Of a stretch of 64,000 bases of DNA, positions 35,856-46,879 are shown one piece after another. The notes under the pieces were generated by a model, which had not been told where the DNA came from, did not search any database, and worked only from the letters and a program-made list of their open reading frames with translations. The stretch is from assembly GCA_023404095.1 (NCBI GenBank), contig JAEYDD010000074.1, forward strand, positions 155,312 to 219,311, given 5' to 3'. Origin of the DNA: Pseudomonadota bacterium. Lineage in GTDB: Bacteria; Pseudomonadota; Alphaproteobacteria; Rhizobiales; Rhizobiaceae. The translations under genes were made by a program, and so were the position numbers. Numbering within the stretch: position 1 is the first letter of the stretch; each line of letters begins with the position of its first letter.

Positions 35856-35868
35856 AAGGTCGTGAGGG

Positions 35869-36426
35869 TTATTCCGGCTTCGGCGTGTAGCGCAGGATGA
35901 CCGTGCCGTTGGAAAGCGGCCTTGCGTCCGCAAGATCGAAACGCTGCGGGCTGTCGGCACGCTTGAAAAGCGGCGTTCCCTTACCGAGCCGCACCGGCAC
36001 GAGCGCGAGCATCACCTCGTCAACCAGACCTTCGCCAAGCAGCGTGTCCGTCAACTCGGCGCTGCCGAATATACAAATATCCTTGCCCGGCTCACGCTTC
36101 AGGCGGCGCAGATCGCCCGTGATATCGGACGTCATCGTCGTGTTGTTCCAGTCCGACTGGCTGAGCGTGCGCGAGGCAACCAGCTTCGGCATGGCATTCA
36201 TGAAGGCCTTGATGCGCGTCTCGTCCTGCGTGGTCGTCCAGTAGGACTTCATGCCTTCATAGGTGACCCGGCCGAAGACGAGCATCCGGGCGCGCTCGCC
36301 GAAATCCTCGCTGATGCGCTCCAGCTCTTCGCCCCATGCGTGGTTGTGAAAGTCGAGGTCCCACTTCTTCTCACCCTCGAAGAAGCCGTCCAGCGACACC
36401 AGATTCCATACGATTACCCTGCTCAT
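35869..36426 (-). CDS. Dihydrofolate reductase family (RibD C-terminal-like) protein
   Basis: 185 aa. SRVIVWNLVSLDGFFEG, ARMLVFGRVTYEGMKSYW, ICIFGSAELTDTLLGEGLVDEVML and LVPVRLGKGTPLF are hallmarks of the RibD_C/YyaP-type DHFR-like family. These are NADPH-dependent reductases of unassigned substrate. The gene is divergent from an HxlR regulator with 104 bases between them, a frequent pairing. Confidence 0.9.
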   Translation of the reverse strand: MSRVIVWNLVSLDGFFEGEKKWDLDFHNHAWGEELERISEDFGERARMLVFGRVTYEGMKSYWTTTQDETRIKAFMNAMPKLVASRTLSQSDWNNTTMTSDITGDLRRLKREPGKDICIFGSAELTDTLLGEGLVDEVMLALVPVRLGKGTPLFKRADSPQRFDLADARPLSNGTVILRYTPKPE

Positions 36427-36456
36427 CGCATCCTCCCGTTGATTGGCGGCGGTCAT

Positions 36457-36477
36457 CCGATTGCATTTTGAAATCGG
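36457..36477. promoter_or_regulatory. Probable HxlR operator between the DHFR-like and HxlR genes
   Basis: CCGATTGCA, three bases, TGAAATCGG: a 21-base inverted repeat with eight of nine arm positions matching, 31 bases upstream of the DHFR-like start and 54 bases before the HxlR start. Confidence 0.6.
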
Positions 36478-36530
36478 TTGAAGGCTATGCAGACCGGTGG
36501 CAAAGTGCAAGCAGAATCTCGGAGACGAAT

Positions 36531-37037
36531 ATGAAGGACGAGTACCGCTCGGGCTGCCCGATCAATCTCACGCTCGAGATCCTCGGCGACCGCTGGAGCC
36601 TGATCGTGATCCGGGACATGATGTTCGGCAACCGCCGCCACTTCCGGGAACTGCTGACCCATTCGGAAGAGAGGATCGCGTCCAACATTCTCGCCGACCG
36701 GCTCAAGCGGCTCATGGAAAAGGGTCTGATCACCAAAGCGGACGATCCGAGCCATAAGCAGAAGGCGCTCTACAGCCTGACCGAGATGGCGATCGGCCTG
36801 GTCCCCCTTTTCGCCCATATGGGTGCCTGGGGACGGAGGCATCTGCCGGTAAGCGAGGAACTGAGCATCCGGGCGGAACTGCTCGAAAAGGGCGGCCCCG
36901 CCATGTGGGACGCCTTCATGGCGGAGTTGCGTGCGATCCATATGGGTGGGCCAAAGCCGGATCGCTCCGTGTTCTCCGAATTGCAGGCAGCTTACGAGGC
37001 CGTCGTTGCCAGCAAGAAAGCGGCCCTTCCGGCCTGA
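36531..37037 (+). CDS. HxlR family transcriptional regulator
   Basis: 168 aa. SGCPINLTLEILGDRWSLIVIRDMMFGNRRHFRELL is the HxlR winged-helix with its conserved N-terminal Cys (Cys9 here); ASNILADRLKRLMEKGLITK is the recognition region. The family senses electrophiles or aldehydes through that Cys. It probably represses the divergent DHFR-like gene. GGAGACG precedes the ATG at the right distance; a longer in-frame start overlaps the divergent gene. Confidence 0.9.
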   Translation: MKDEYRSGCPINLTLEILGDRWSLIVIRDMMFGNRRHFRELLTHSEERIASNILADRLKRLMEKGLITKADDPSHKQKALYSLTEMAIGLVPLFAHMGAWGRRHLPVSEELSIRAELLEKGGPAMWDAFMAELRAIHMGGPKPDRSVFSELQAAYEAVVASKKAALPA

Positions 37038-37052
37038 CCGCTTGCGCCCGGA

Positions 37053-37850
37053 TCAGTCCTTCCTGAAGACGACGCTGGCGATCCAGCCGGTCAGCCCAGC
37101 AAGGATGACGGCAAGAATGCCGTAGGAGATCGGGTTGGCGTAGGCCGCATTCGAGATCATCTGCTCCAGCCCGGTCTTGACGACCCGCAGGGGAAGCGCC
37201 TTTTCGCTGATGAAAACCCCGTCGCGGAAGAGATGGGCGCGCACCACATGCGTGCCATTCGGCACATTGGCGGGCAGCCTGACGGTCGCCTTGAACAGGC
37301 TGGCGCTGATGAACTGCACGCCGCCCGGATCGCGCTGGTAGAAGCCGCCGGTTTCCTTCAGGCGACGGAAGGCATCGCGGAACTGGGAAATGTTACTTCC
37401 GTCGCCGATATAGCCGATCGGATCGAGGCGTATGTGCTGCAGGCCGACGCCGATGCTGTTCAGCACCGCGGCGGGTGCGATGTCGTCGACATTGCGCGTG
37501 CTCGACAGCGAATAGGATTCGGGCGCTAGCTCGAACGTCATCGAGCGGCGGTTGACCCAGATGCCGAGGACCCGCTCCTTGCGGCGAACGGTCAGGTCGT
37601 CCTTCGGACCTTCCAGCGCCACGACGATATCGTATTTGCGCTGGGCCAGGAGATTGGGATCATAGCCTTCGATCGCGCCGAAGATCGTCAGGTCGGCACC
37701 GCGAAAGTCAGAGGAAATGGCGATCTCGTCGGTCGAGATGCCAATCTCCAGTCGCTCGGTGATTTCCGGCCGTTTGTCCTCCTGGGCAAGGACGGGTGCG
37801 GCCGATGCCAGGACGAGAGCGGCGAGAAGCGTGCGCGCGAGCTTCCTCAT
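37053..37850 (-). CDS. TIGR02186 family membrane-anchored protein
   Basis: 265 aa. Signal peptide (MRKLARTLLAALVLASAAPVLA), a periplasmic beta-rich body (RLEIGISTDEIAISSDFRGADLTIFGAIEG, RRKERVLGIWVNRRSMTFE), and a C-terminal membrane helix. This architecture defines the TIGR02186 family, always found next to a TauE/SafE-like permease. The ATG overlaps the permease stop (ATGA), so they are translated together and likely work as one system. Function unknown; export or uptake of a sulfur compound is only a guess. Confidence 0.87.
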   Translation of the reverse strand: MRKLARTLLAALVLASAAPVLAQEDKRPEITERLEIGISTDEIAISSDFRGADLTIFGAIEGYDPNLLAQRKYDIVVALEGPKDDLTVRRKERVLGIWVNRRSMTFELAPESYSLSSTRNVDDIAPAAVLNSIGVGLQHIRLDPIGYIGDGSNISQFRDAFRRLKETGGFYQRDPGGVQFISASLFKATVRLPANVPNGTHVVRAHLFRDGVFISEKALPLRVVKTGLEQMISNAAYANPISYGILAVILAGLTGWIASVVFRKD

Positions 37851-38773
37851 CTTCCCGTCCCCGCGCTGACGATCGAGTAGACGTCCTCCGGCGTCACCAC
37901 CAGATCGACCGCAAGGCGCAGGCCGACCGCAAGCACGAGCAAGGCCAGCAGGGCGCGCAACTGTTCGCCGCGCAGGCGCTGGCCGACGCGCACGCCGTAT
38001 TGCGCGCCGATGACGCCGGCCACCATCAGGATGAAGGCCAGCACGATATCGACGGAATTGTTCGTCGCCGCCTGCATCACCGTGGTGTAGGCGGTGACAA
38101 AGATGATCTGGAAGAGCGAGGTGCCGACGACGACGTTTGTCGGGATTCGCAGCAGGTAGATCATCGCCGGCACCATGATGAAGCCGCCGCCGACACCCAT
38201 GATCGACGTGAGCACGCCGATCGCAAAGCCGAGGACAACCACCGGGATCACGCTGAGATAGATCTTGGACTTCTTGAACCGCATCTTCAGCGGCAACCCG
38301 TGCACCCAGTTATGATGGCCCGGCTTGCGCAGGTTGACGGGCTGGTTCTTCGCAGCGCGCCGCAATGCGTTGACACTCTCGAACAGCATCAGCACGCCGA
38401 CGACGCCGAGCAGGACCACGTAGAGCAGCGAAATGACCAGGTCGAGCTGGCCGACCCGGCGCAGCAGCGCAAAGAGCCAAATGCCCGCCGTGGCCCCCAA
38501 AAGGCCGCCGACCAACAGCACGGTCCCCAGCTTGATGTCGAGCGATCCTCGGCGGAAGTGGGTGATGGCGCCGGAAATCGACGAAGCAACGACCTGATTG
38601 GCACCGGTCGCAACCGCCACGATCGGCGGGATGTTGTAGAAAATCAGCAGAGGGGTGATCAGGAAGCCGCCGCCGACGCCGAACATGCCGGAAAGAAAAC
38701 CGACAGCCGCCCCCATCCCCAGGATGATGAAGATGTTCACCGACAGCTCGGCGATGGGCAGATAAACCGTCAC
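37847..38773 (-). CDS. TauE/SafE-family permease (sulfite exporter type)
   Basis: 308 aa, eight or so helices in two halves, each with the GxGGGF motif (GMFGVGGGFLITPLL and SIMGVGGGFIMVPAM) that marks TauE/SafE transporters. Members move sulfite, sulfoacetate or related anions. It is translationally coupled to the TIGR02186 protein. A 394-base empty region lies upstream of its start. Confidence 0.9.
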   Translation of the reverse strand: MTVYLPIAELSVNIFIILGMGAAVGFLSGMFGVGGGFLITPLLIFYNIPPIVAVATGANQVVASSISGAITHFRRGSLDIKLGTVLLVGGLLGATAGIWLFALLRRVGQLDLVISLLYVVLLGVVGVLMLFESVNALRRAAKNQPVNLRKPGHHNWVHGLPLKMRFKKSKIYLSVIPVVVLGFAIGVLTSIMGVGGGFIMVPAMIYLLRIPTNVVVGTSLFQIIFVTAYTTVMQAATNNSVDIVLAFILMVAGVIGAQYGVRVGQRLRGEQLRALLALLVLAVGLRLAVDLVVTPEDVYSIVSAGTGR

Positions 38774-39167
38774 AGCATTACCCCGATGGGCCGTCGGCCC
38801 GGATCTTGCGGCACCCCTGTCGCCGCCCGTTCAGCACAATTCTCGACGCGATCCGGCAATCGCCGGATCCAAAATTCCAGGCACGGCATATGGGTAAGCG
38901 CCGGGCAGGCGAAACGCATGCCCGGTTCGACAGTCCCCCAGCATCTTCCCGGCACTCCGAACTGCCCCGCGGACAGGGTTCAGGGCGCCGACGCGACATC
39001 AAGCCGAACGTCCGGGCAGGCCGGTGCGCTCCGCTTTGCCGCTCCCGGTATCATTCTGAGCGGCTTGTGGTTTTTTCATGGTCCGTCTTGCCCTTGGCCA
39101 TCCGTGCCGTCAACAGTCGAACGGCCCGGACTGCCGCTTTATGCGGTAGCGGCAGTCGCGGCCGGGA
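38774..39167. other. Intergenic region between podJ and the TauE operon
   Basis: 394 bases without a supported gene. A nine-base perfect hairpin ACTGCCGCT (39130-39138) / AGCGGCAGT (39148-39156) lies 12 bases past the podJ stop and may act as its terminator, though without a T-run. The rest presumably holds the promoter of the permease operon. Confidence 0.4.
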
Positions 39168-42100
39168 TCATCCCTGCGGCTTGTTGCGCTTCAGCAACTC
39201 ATTGATGAGCTTGTCGTCGATCTCGCCGGTTTCGGTCTGTCCGACGGACTTCTGGAACGCCTTGATCGCCTCCACCGTCTTCGGCCCCATCGCACCGTCC
39301 GGCGTGCCGGCATTGAAGCCGTTGTTGTTGAGGATCGCCTGGATGTTGCGGATCGCCTTCTTCATGTCGACGGAGGCAGTCTTGGTGCCCTTGCCGATCC
39401 ATTCATCCGGCAGGTCCACGGAATTAGCCTTCTCGTCGAGCGGCTGCGGCTTCCACAGGTCCAGCTTCGCCTTGGCGCTTGCCAGTTGCTCCGGCTTCAT
39501 GGCGTTGGCGACCTCGTCGCGCTTTTCGGCGGCATCGCGGTCGCCGTCGCGGGCGGCGACTGCAAACCACTTGTAGGATTCCTCGAGGTCCTGCTTCACG
39601 CCGTTGCCGCGCGCGTAGAGGATCGCGAGGTTGAACTGGCTGTCGCGGACGCCGAGGTCCGCCGCCTTCTTGAACCATTCGGCAGCAGCGGCAAAATCGG
39701 GAGCCTTGCCGCCGCCGGTCGCCAGCAGCACGGCGAGATTGTGGATCGCGCTGGCATTGCCCTGTTTTGCGGCTTCCTCATAGAGGCTTCGTGCCTTTTC
39801 GAGGTCGCGTTCGACACCCTGCCCTTTTTCGTAGAGGTTGCCGAGGCGGTACTGCGCCGGCGCAAAGCCGCGCTCGGCCGCCTTCGCATACCACTTGGCG
39901 GCCTCCGCCATGTCGATCGCCACGCCGCCGCGGCCATCGGTATAGCGCGCGCCGATCTCGAAGAGTGCCAGCTTGTCGCCTTCGCCCGCCGCCTTCACAA
40001 GCGAGGCCGGTTCCAATGCAGTCGGGACGCTGATCAATTCCGCCATGCCCTGCGAAGGATTGTCGGCGCCGATTATGGCTTCGCTGCCTTCGTTTTCGAT
40101 CACCGGCACGTCCTTCACCTGGCCCGACGGATCCGTCACGATCGGCTCGAAACCGCCCGTCTCGGTTGCAGTGTCTGCCGGTTGCGTCATCTGCTCGGCG
40201 CCGGTTACGGCAAGCGCGGGCGTACCGGTCTCCATTCCGGTATCCTCGACGGTCGGGGTTGCGATTTCCTCGGTGGGCGGTGCATCGACGGTGGGTTCGT
40301 CACCCTCGATCACCTCGACCGGCTGGCTGCCGGCCGTCACAGCCTGCGCCATTTCCAGCGGAGCCGGCGCCTCGCCAGCCGCGGCCTTGGGCTCGACGGC
40401 TGCGGGTGCCGCGATCACCGCCTGCGCCGTCTCCTGCCGGGACGGCTGGGGAGCCTCGTCCCCGCGAACCAGCGTGTTGACCAGCGGATAGGACATGATG
40501 GCAAGCAGGATGGCACCGACCGCCATCAGGATCGGTCGGCGGTGGCGGCCGAAGGCAGATGTGGCTGCGCCGGCGCCCGACGCCGGCTTCTTCTCGGGCG
40601 CTATGCGCGACAGCGTATCGGTCTCTTCGGCGGCCATGCGGGCTGCCCGGCGCGCGGCGGCGATAAAATCGGACTTCCCGGCGTCGGCCGCCTGCCCGCG
40701 GCCGTCCGCCGTCTGGCCGGCGCGGACACGCTCCAGGATCTTGCGGACGTCCGGGGCGCCGGAGCCCGGCTCCAGCAATTGGTTGGCCACTTCCGGCGCG
40801 ATCTCGTCGCCTGGATCAAGCGACGGGGCGGGATCGATCTGCTGACGCTCGACCGTTTCGGGCACGTCCTTGCGGGCAGGCGCGAAGCGACGGGCAAGGC
40901 CTGCGATCAGGCTAGTCCTGCCCTTATTGGCAGCTGACGCGGGGGCGGCAGCTTCGGCTGCGGAGTCGGCCACAGCCTGCGCGCTTTCGGTCGCCACCTC
41001 GAATTCGCGCTCATCGGATTCCACTTCGGTGGGCACCGGTGCGCGATCCCGTTCTGCGGCGGACGTCTCGAAACCGTCGTCGAAAGGGTATTCCTCATCA
41101 TGGAAGGCCTGGACGGGAGTGCGCGGCGTAGCGGGTGCTAAGGCACGCTCGTCCCGCTGCGCAGACCGGCGATCATCGTCGCGCGGCGCGTCGAGTTGTT
41201 CGAGGCGGCCGGCGATCTGCACCAGCGTGTCATGGAGTGCATCGAAGGTGCGCGCGGTGCGATCCTCGCTGGAGCGCATCATGTCTTCCAGGGCACGCAG
41301 ATCTTCCGCAAGTGCGGATATCGCCGCCATGTCGGAGGACGACGCAGCCCCCCCTTCGGCAGAGTGCTGGTAGGCCTGCATCACCGCCTCGGCCGCCTGT
41401 CGGGCCGCTTCGATGATGTATTCGTCGTTGGTGGCCATGTAGTCTTCGATCGTCGCCATGCGACTGTCGAAGTCTGCCGGCAAGGTGGCGCCACCTTGCG
41501 GCTGCGGCGCGCTGATCAATGTGGAAAGATGGGCTATCTGTGCCTCGAGGCTACGCAGTGCGCCGCTGTCGTCCACCGGCGCGGCACTGGTGCGGTCGAG
41601 CCTTTCGGCGATCGCCTGCAGGCGTCCTTCGATCGCCGAGAAGCGGTCGCCGGAAAACGGCGTTTCGGCCGGAACATCCAGGTCCTCGATCCGGCGGGCC
41701 AGATGATCGAGGCGTTCGGCCAGCGCATCGTTGACCGAACCCTGATCGAGCGCGTCGATCTTTCGGGAGATGTCCGTCAGGTAATGGGTCAGGTCGGCGC
41801 TTGCAGCAGGCGCCCGCTGGCCCTGCTCGATCATCGCCGACAACTGATCCAGCCGTTCTTCGAGCCGCAGTGCCGCCTTCTCATGCGCCAGTTCGTCGAT
41901 GCGATAGGAAAGCGCCTCCAACCGCTGACCGAGCCCCTGTTCGGGCATCGGGCGCCGGGCGATGGCGTCGAGCTGGCCGGCGAGATCGGCGATCCGGCCT
42001 TCCATGCGCTGGAACAGCGCCGCATCGGCAGAGGAAGCCTGGGTACGGCTGCTGGCGGCAATCGCACGGCTTATCTCGTCGAGGCGCAGGTCGAGGCCTT

Positions 42101-42983
42101 CGAACTGGGAGGCAAGCCGGCGATCGTCCGGTTGGACATTGCGGCCAAGCACTTCGACGGCCTGGGCCATCGCATGGAGCTTGTCTTCGAGATCGCGAAG
42201 GGCGGGCGTGGCACTGACGGTCTGGATCTGGGTCTTCAGCTCGTCCAGACGATAGGCGAGCGCCAGAAGTTCGTCGTCGCGGCTCTGATCGAATGCAGCG
42301 AGCCGCTGCTCCACGCCGTTCCAGCGGTTTTCCATGCGGCGAACGGAATCCTCGCGTGCGAGGCCGTCCAGGACCGAGCGCAGCTCGTCGAACTCCACGC
42401 GCAGGCTGTCTGCTTCGGCATGCGCCGGCTGACGGCCGAGCTGGCCGACGCTCTGCGCCAGCCGCTGCAGGTCGTCGCGAATGTCATCGTCATGACCGCG
42501 CATTTCCGCCGCCTGGCGAATGGCGCGCATTTCGGCGCGCAGCGTGTCCATCTCCCGCCCGAACCCGTCGGCGATGTCGCGCTTGAGATCCTGGCGCAGG
42601 CCGACAAGCGCCTGGGCGATTTCTTTCGCGGCGAAGTTGGGCGCGGTGGGTTCCGGTGCCGGGCGTTCCACGGCCGGCTGCGGCGGAAGGGGAGCGTCGA
42701 ATGCGGGGGAGCGGCGTTCGCCGCGCTGGGCCGCGCGCTCCCGAACCGCATCGAGTGCGCGCTGGCGCTGCATGATCTCGCCGACGGGATCGTCGCGCAG
42801 TGGAACTGGGCGCACCGGATCGGGTCGCTGCGGTTCACGCCTGAGGTCCGTACCGTCGCGGCTGCGCTCGCGTGTGCCCATCAGACCCTCGATCCGCGCC
42901 TCGAGGCCCTCGATCGTCCGGTTCAGAGCATCGAACGACGACCTGTCGCCATACCGGGGAGGATTTGCTCGCGATCCGCTCAT
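39168..42983 (-). CDS. podJ: Polar organelle development protein PodJ
   Basis: 1271 aa. The cytoplasmic part (about 1-810) opens with SSFDALNRTIEGLEARIEGL and is dominated by heptad-like coiled coils. A single membrane helix (ILMAVGAILLAIMSYPLVNTLV, about 815-840) leads to a Pro/Ala/Thr-rich periplasmic linker, Sel1-type repeats (about 1000-1150: ALFEIGARYTDGRGGVAIDMAEAAKWYAKAA in outline) and a C-terminal peptidoglycan-binding domain (GTPDGAMGPKTVEAIKAFQK). This order matches rhizobial PodJ, which localises to growth poles and organises division and envelope growth. AGGAAC precedes the ATG. It is divergent from the fad operon. Confidence 0.92.
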   Translation of the reverse strand: MSGSRANPPRYGDRSSFDALNRTIEGLEARIEGLMGTRERSRDGTDLRREPQRPDPVRPVPLRDDPVGEIMQRQRALDAVRERAAQRGERRSPAFDAPLPPQPAVERPAPEPTAPNFAAKEIAQALVGLRQDLKRDIADGFGREMDTLRAEMRAIRQAAEMRGHDDDIRDDLQRLAQSVGQLGRQPAHAEADSLRVEFDELRSVLDGLAREDSVRRMENRWNGVEQRLAAFDQSRDDELLALAYRLDELKTQIQTVSATPALRDLEDKLHAMAQAVEVLGRNVQPDDRRLASQFEGLDLRLDEISRAIAASSRTQASSADAALFQRMEGRIADLAGQLDAIARRPMPEQGLGQRLEALSYRIDELAHEKAALRLEERLDQLSAMIEQGQRAPAASADLTHYLTDISRKIDALDQGSVNDALAERLDHLARRIEDLDVPAETPFSGDRFSAIEGRLQAIAERLDRTSAAPVDDSGALRSLEAQIAHLSTLISAPQPQGGATLPADFDSRMATIEDYMATNDEYIIEAARQAAEAVMQAYQHSAEGGAASSSDMAAISALAEDLRALEDMMRSSEDRTARTFDALHDTLVQIAGRLEQLDAPRDDDRRSAQRDERALAPATPRTPVQAFHDEEYPFDDGFETSAAERDRAPVPTEVESDEREFEVATESAQAVADSAAEAAAPASAANKGRTSLIAGLARRFAPARKDVPETVERQQIDPAPSLDPGDEIAPEVANQLLEPGSGAPDVRKILERVRAGQTADGRGQAADAGKSDFIAAARRAARMAAEETDTLSRIAPEKKPASGAGAATSAFGRHRRPILMAVGAILLAIMSYPLVNTLVRGDEAPQPSRQETAQAVIAAPAAVEPKAAAGEAPAPLEMAQAVTAGSQPVEVIEGDEPTVDAPPTEEIATPTVEDTGMETGTPALAVTGAEQMTQPADTATETGGFEPIVTDPSGQVKDVPVIENEGSEAIIGADNPSQGMAELISVPTALEPASLVKAAGEGDKLALFEIGARYTDGRGGVAIDMAEAAKWYAKAAERGFAPAQYRLGNLYEKGQGVERDLEKARSLYEEAAKQGNASAIHNLAVLLATGGGKAPDFAAAAEWFKKAADLGVRDSQFNLAILYARGNGVKQDLEESYKWFAVAARDGDRDAAEKRDEVANAMKPEQLASAKAKLDLWKPQPLDEKANSVDLPDEWIGKGTKTASVDMKKAIRNIQAILNNNGFNAGTPDGAMGPKTVEAIKAFQKSVGQTETGEIDDKLINELLKRNKPQG

Positions 42984-43498
42984 GTTCCTAGCCTCGATTG
43001 GGAGCCCGTCGGCTCGCCGTGAGAACCCGCATCACGTCCGCCGCTCATGCCGCGTGACGCCACCTGTTGCATTTCGCCGACATGATGTGCGCCGGCATTG
43101 TCTTAACTCACGCGCAGATCGATGTTGCAGCCTAAAGGGCGCAGCTTTCCCGGACCTGACGCTCCGAATGGCAGGCGAAAAGTGGAACGACAAAACTATT
43201 TCGTGGGCTGCCCTCGATCGCCACAATTCACGGAACATGGTAAACAGGCGGTTAATTCGGCCGAAATTTTTTAACGATTTGCTCATACTGCCGCGCGGCG
43301 GCACACCTTGGCGGCCCGGGACGCAGGCCTGGGATGTCCTGTCGATTTACCCGTGTCCACCCCCCGTCGCGTCCACAGCCATGCTCGATGAAGTTTCCGC
43401 TCACGCAAATATTACGTTTACGCAAACGTCAAAGTTTTCTAGTATCACTCCATCAGGTCGGACGATCGTCCATCGAGAAGGCGAGGAACTCGAGCAAC
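42984..43498. other. Divergent region between podJ and the fad operon
   Basis: 515 bases with no credible gene. It holds the promoters of both units. A perfect 10-base palindrome TTCGGCCGAA (43256-43265) sits in an AT-rich stretch on the podJ side, and a regulator-site candidate for the fad operon at 43412-43432 is listed separately. No CcrM (GANTC) site was seen and no full CtrA box (TTAA-N7-TTAA). Confidence 0.4.
43412..43432. promoter_or_regulatory. LiuR-like operator candidate upstream of the fad operon
   Basis: Palindrome ACGTTTACGCAAACGT (43414-43429) with six-base perfect arms, flanked by TT and CAA. It resembles the TTACGTxxACGTxA-type sites of MerR-family regulators such as LiuR that control branched-chain and fatty-acid catabolism. 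It lies about 70-90 bases upstream of the acyl-CoA dehydrogenase start. Confidence 0.5.
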
Positions 43499-45295
43499 AT
43501 GCCCATCTACAAAGCCCCCGTGAACGAAACGCTGTTCGTGCTCAACGACGTGCTCGGACTGGAACGCTACAACAACCTGCCGGGCTTTGCCGATGCGACG
43601 GCAGACATGGTCGAGGCGATTGCCGGCGAGGCCGCGAAGCTTTCGGAAGAAGTGCTGTTTCCCGTCAACCTCTCCGGCGACCAGGAGGGCTGCAAGCGCA
43701 GCGACGATGGTTCTGTGACCGTTCCGAAGGGCTTCCGCGAAGCGTTCGACCTCTACCGCGAAGGCGGCTGGCTGGGTCTGGCGGTGCCTGAGGAATTCGG
43801 CGGTCAGGGTCTCCCCTACCTGCTGCACACGGCGGTGGGCGAGTACATGTCATCGGCCAACATGTCGCTGATGATGTATCCCGGCCTGACGCAGGGCGCG
43901 ATCGCGGCAATCCTCGTGCACGGTTCGGACGAGCAGAAGAAAGCCTATCTGCCAAAGATGGTCTCAGGCACCTGGACCGGCACGATGAACCTGACCGAGC
44001 CGCATTGCGGCACAGACCTCGGCCTTCTGCGCACCAAGGCCGCACCGCAGCAGGACGGTTCCTACAAGATCACCGGTCAGAAGATCTTCATTTCCGCCGG
44101 CGAACACGACATGGCGGAGAACATTATCCATCTGGTGCTGGCACGCATCGAAGGCGCGCCGGACGGAACCAAGGGCATCTCGCTCTTCATCGTGCCGAAG
44201 TTCCTGCCGGACGCGAACGGCAGGCCGGGGGCCCGCAACGGCGTCTCCTGCGGGGCGATCGAACACAAGATGGGCATCCACGGAAACGCCACCTGCGTGA
44301 TGAACTACGACGAGGCGACGGGGTATCTCATCGGCGCCGAGAACAAGGGCCTGAACGCCATGTTCGTCATGATGAACGAGGCCCGCCTGGGCGTCGGCCT
44401 GCAGGGGCTGGCGGTCGCCGAGGTCGCCTACCAGAACGCCGCCAGCTACGCCCGGGAGCGTATCCAAGGGCGCTCGCTTTCCGGGCCGAAGGCGCCCGAG
44501 CAGCGGGCGGATCCGATCATCGTCCATCCCGACATCCGCCGGTCGCTGATGACGATCAGGGCGTGGAACGAGGGCGGGCGCGCGTTCCTGCTGTGGACGG
44601 CGCTGCAGTCCGACATCGCCCACCGGGCATCCGACGAAAAGGAGCGGCAGGCGGCCGACGACATTTTGGGGCTGGCCACGCCGATCCTGAAGGGCGTGCT
44701 GACCGACAAGGGGTTCGACCACGCGGTGATGGCGCAGCAGGTATTCGGCGGCCACGGCTATATCGAAGAACACGGCATGAGCCAGTATGTGCGCGATGCG
44801 CGCATCGCCATGATCTACGAAGGCGCCAACGGCATCCAGGCGCTCGATTTGGTCGGCCGCAAGCTCGGCATGAACGGCGGGCGCGCGGTCATGGCACTGT
44901 TCAAGGAGATCGGCGATTTCTGCGAAGAGAACCGAAGCGACGAGAGCCTCGCCTTCTTCACCAAAAACCTGAAGAAGGGGCTGAACGACCTGCAGGCGTC
45001 GACCATGTGGTTCATGCAGCATGCAATGGCCAAGCCCGACAATGCCGGCGCCGGCTCGACGGACTACATGCATCTCTTCGGCCTCGTCGTCGTCGGCTAC
45101 ATGTGGGCGAAGATGGCCAAGGCGGCGCAGTCCGGGCTTGCCGCAGGCGCCGGCGAGCGCGAGGTGTTCCTGCGCAACAAGCTGATCACCGCGCGCTTCT
45201 TCATGGAGCGCATCATGCCGGAAACGGCGCTGCGCAAGGCACGTATCGAAAGCGGCGCCGAAACGATGATGGCGCTGGCGGCTGACGCGTTCTGA
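43499..45295 (+). CDS. Acyl-CoA dehydrogenase (FadE-type)
   Basis: 598-aa flavoprotein catalysing the first step of beta-oxidation. N- and middle-domain motifs are [34 protein letters not shown] and [16 protein letters not shown]; the C-terminal helical domain has [16 protein letters not shown] and the extra C-terminal extension of long-chain DszC/FadE-like enzymes. The start MPIYKAP is preferred over upstream options. It heads a fadE-fadA-fadB cluster also seen next to podJ in sinorhizobia. Confidence 0.92.
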   Translation: MPIYKAPVNETLFVLNDVLGLERYNNLPGFADATADMVEAIAGEAAKLSEEVLFPVNLSGDQEGCKRSDDGSVTVPKGFREAFDLYREGGWLGLAVPEEFGGQGLPYLLHTAVGEYMSSANMSLMMYPGLTQGAIAAILVHGSDEQKKAYLPKMVSGTWTGTMNLTEPHCGTDLGLLRTKAAPQQDGSYKITGQKIFISAGEHDMAENIIHLVLARIEGAPDGTKGISLFIVPKFLPDANGRPGARNGVSCGAIEHKMGIHGNATCVMNYDEATGYLIGAENKGLNAMFVMMNEARLGVGLQGLAVAEVAYQNAASYARERIQGRSLSGPKAPEQRADPIIVHPDIRRSLMTIRAWNEGGRAFLLWTALQSDIAHRASDEKERQAADDILGLATPILKGVLTDKGFDHAVMAQQVFGGHGYIEEHGMSQYVRDARIAMIYEGANGIQALDLVGRKLGMNGGRAVMALFKEIGDFCEENRSDESLAFFTKNLKKGLNDLQASTMWFMQHAMAKPDNAGAGSTDYMHLFGLVVVGYMWAKMAKAAQSGLAAGAGEREVFLRNKLITARFFMERIMPETALRKARIESGAETMMALAADAF

Positions 45296-45323
45296 GCAGC
45301 CCGCGCATGCACGTCGCCTATGG

Positions 45324-45432
45324 CCCCTCACCCCCACCCTCTCCCCGCAAGGAGGGAGAGGGAGTACAGTCGCTGCGGCATCGTCCCTTCGCACCGCTTG
45401 CGGGAGCAAGGTGCCGGCAGGCGGATGAGGGG
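45324..45432. repeat. Palindromic intergenic repeat, copy 1 (RIME-like)
   Basis: The element begins CCCCTCACCCCCACCCTCTC and ends GGCGGATGAGGGG. Its left part forms CCCTCTCCC/GGGAGAGGG. It closely resembles the element at 46711 and the short mosaic repeats known from Rhizobiaceae. It sits 28 bases after the acyl-CoA dehydrogenase stop and 49 before fadA. Confidence 0.75.
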
Positions 45433-45481
45433 CAATTGCTGGAAATTGAGGCGCAGAAGCGCCAGGGAGAAGAGAGATAAC

Positions 45482-46690
<1,209 letters not shown>

Positions 46691-46710
46691 GGCATTTGTC
46701 CGGTGATCGT

Positions 46711-46837
46711 CCCTCATCCGGCTGCCGCCACCTTCTCCCCGCAAGCGGGGAGAAGGGATATGTCGCGACGTTTCTGGTCCCCTCGCCCCGTTCACGGGGA
46801 GAAGGTGCGCCGAGCGAAGCGGAGGCGGGGTGAGGGG
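46711..46837. repeat. Palindromic intergenic repeat, copy 2 (RIME-like)
   Basis: Begins CCCTCATCCGGCTGCCGCCA and ends GGCGGGGTGAGGGG. It contains CCTTCTCCCCGC-AA-GCGGGGAGAAGG (perfect 12-base arms) and a second CCCCG/CGGGG hairpin. It lies between fadA and fadB, 21 bases after the fadA stop, and shares its ends with copy 1 at 45324. Confidence 0.85.
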
Positions 46838-46879
46838 CTCCGAGGCTAATCAAAGTTTCAAGGGAAGAGGAATCCCGCA

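Noticed and set aside
41196..43022. A 608-codon plus-strand open frame opposite podJ
   Set aside because: Composition is that of a frame shadow, with no domain or ribosome binding site, and podJ is clear on the other strand.
43251..43275. CtrA box near podJ
   Set aside because: TTAA motifs are present but spaced 15 rather than 7 bases; no full site.
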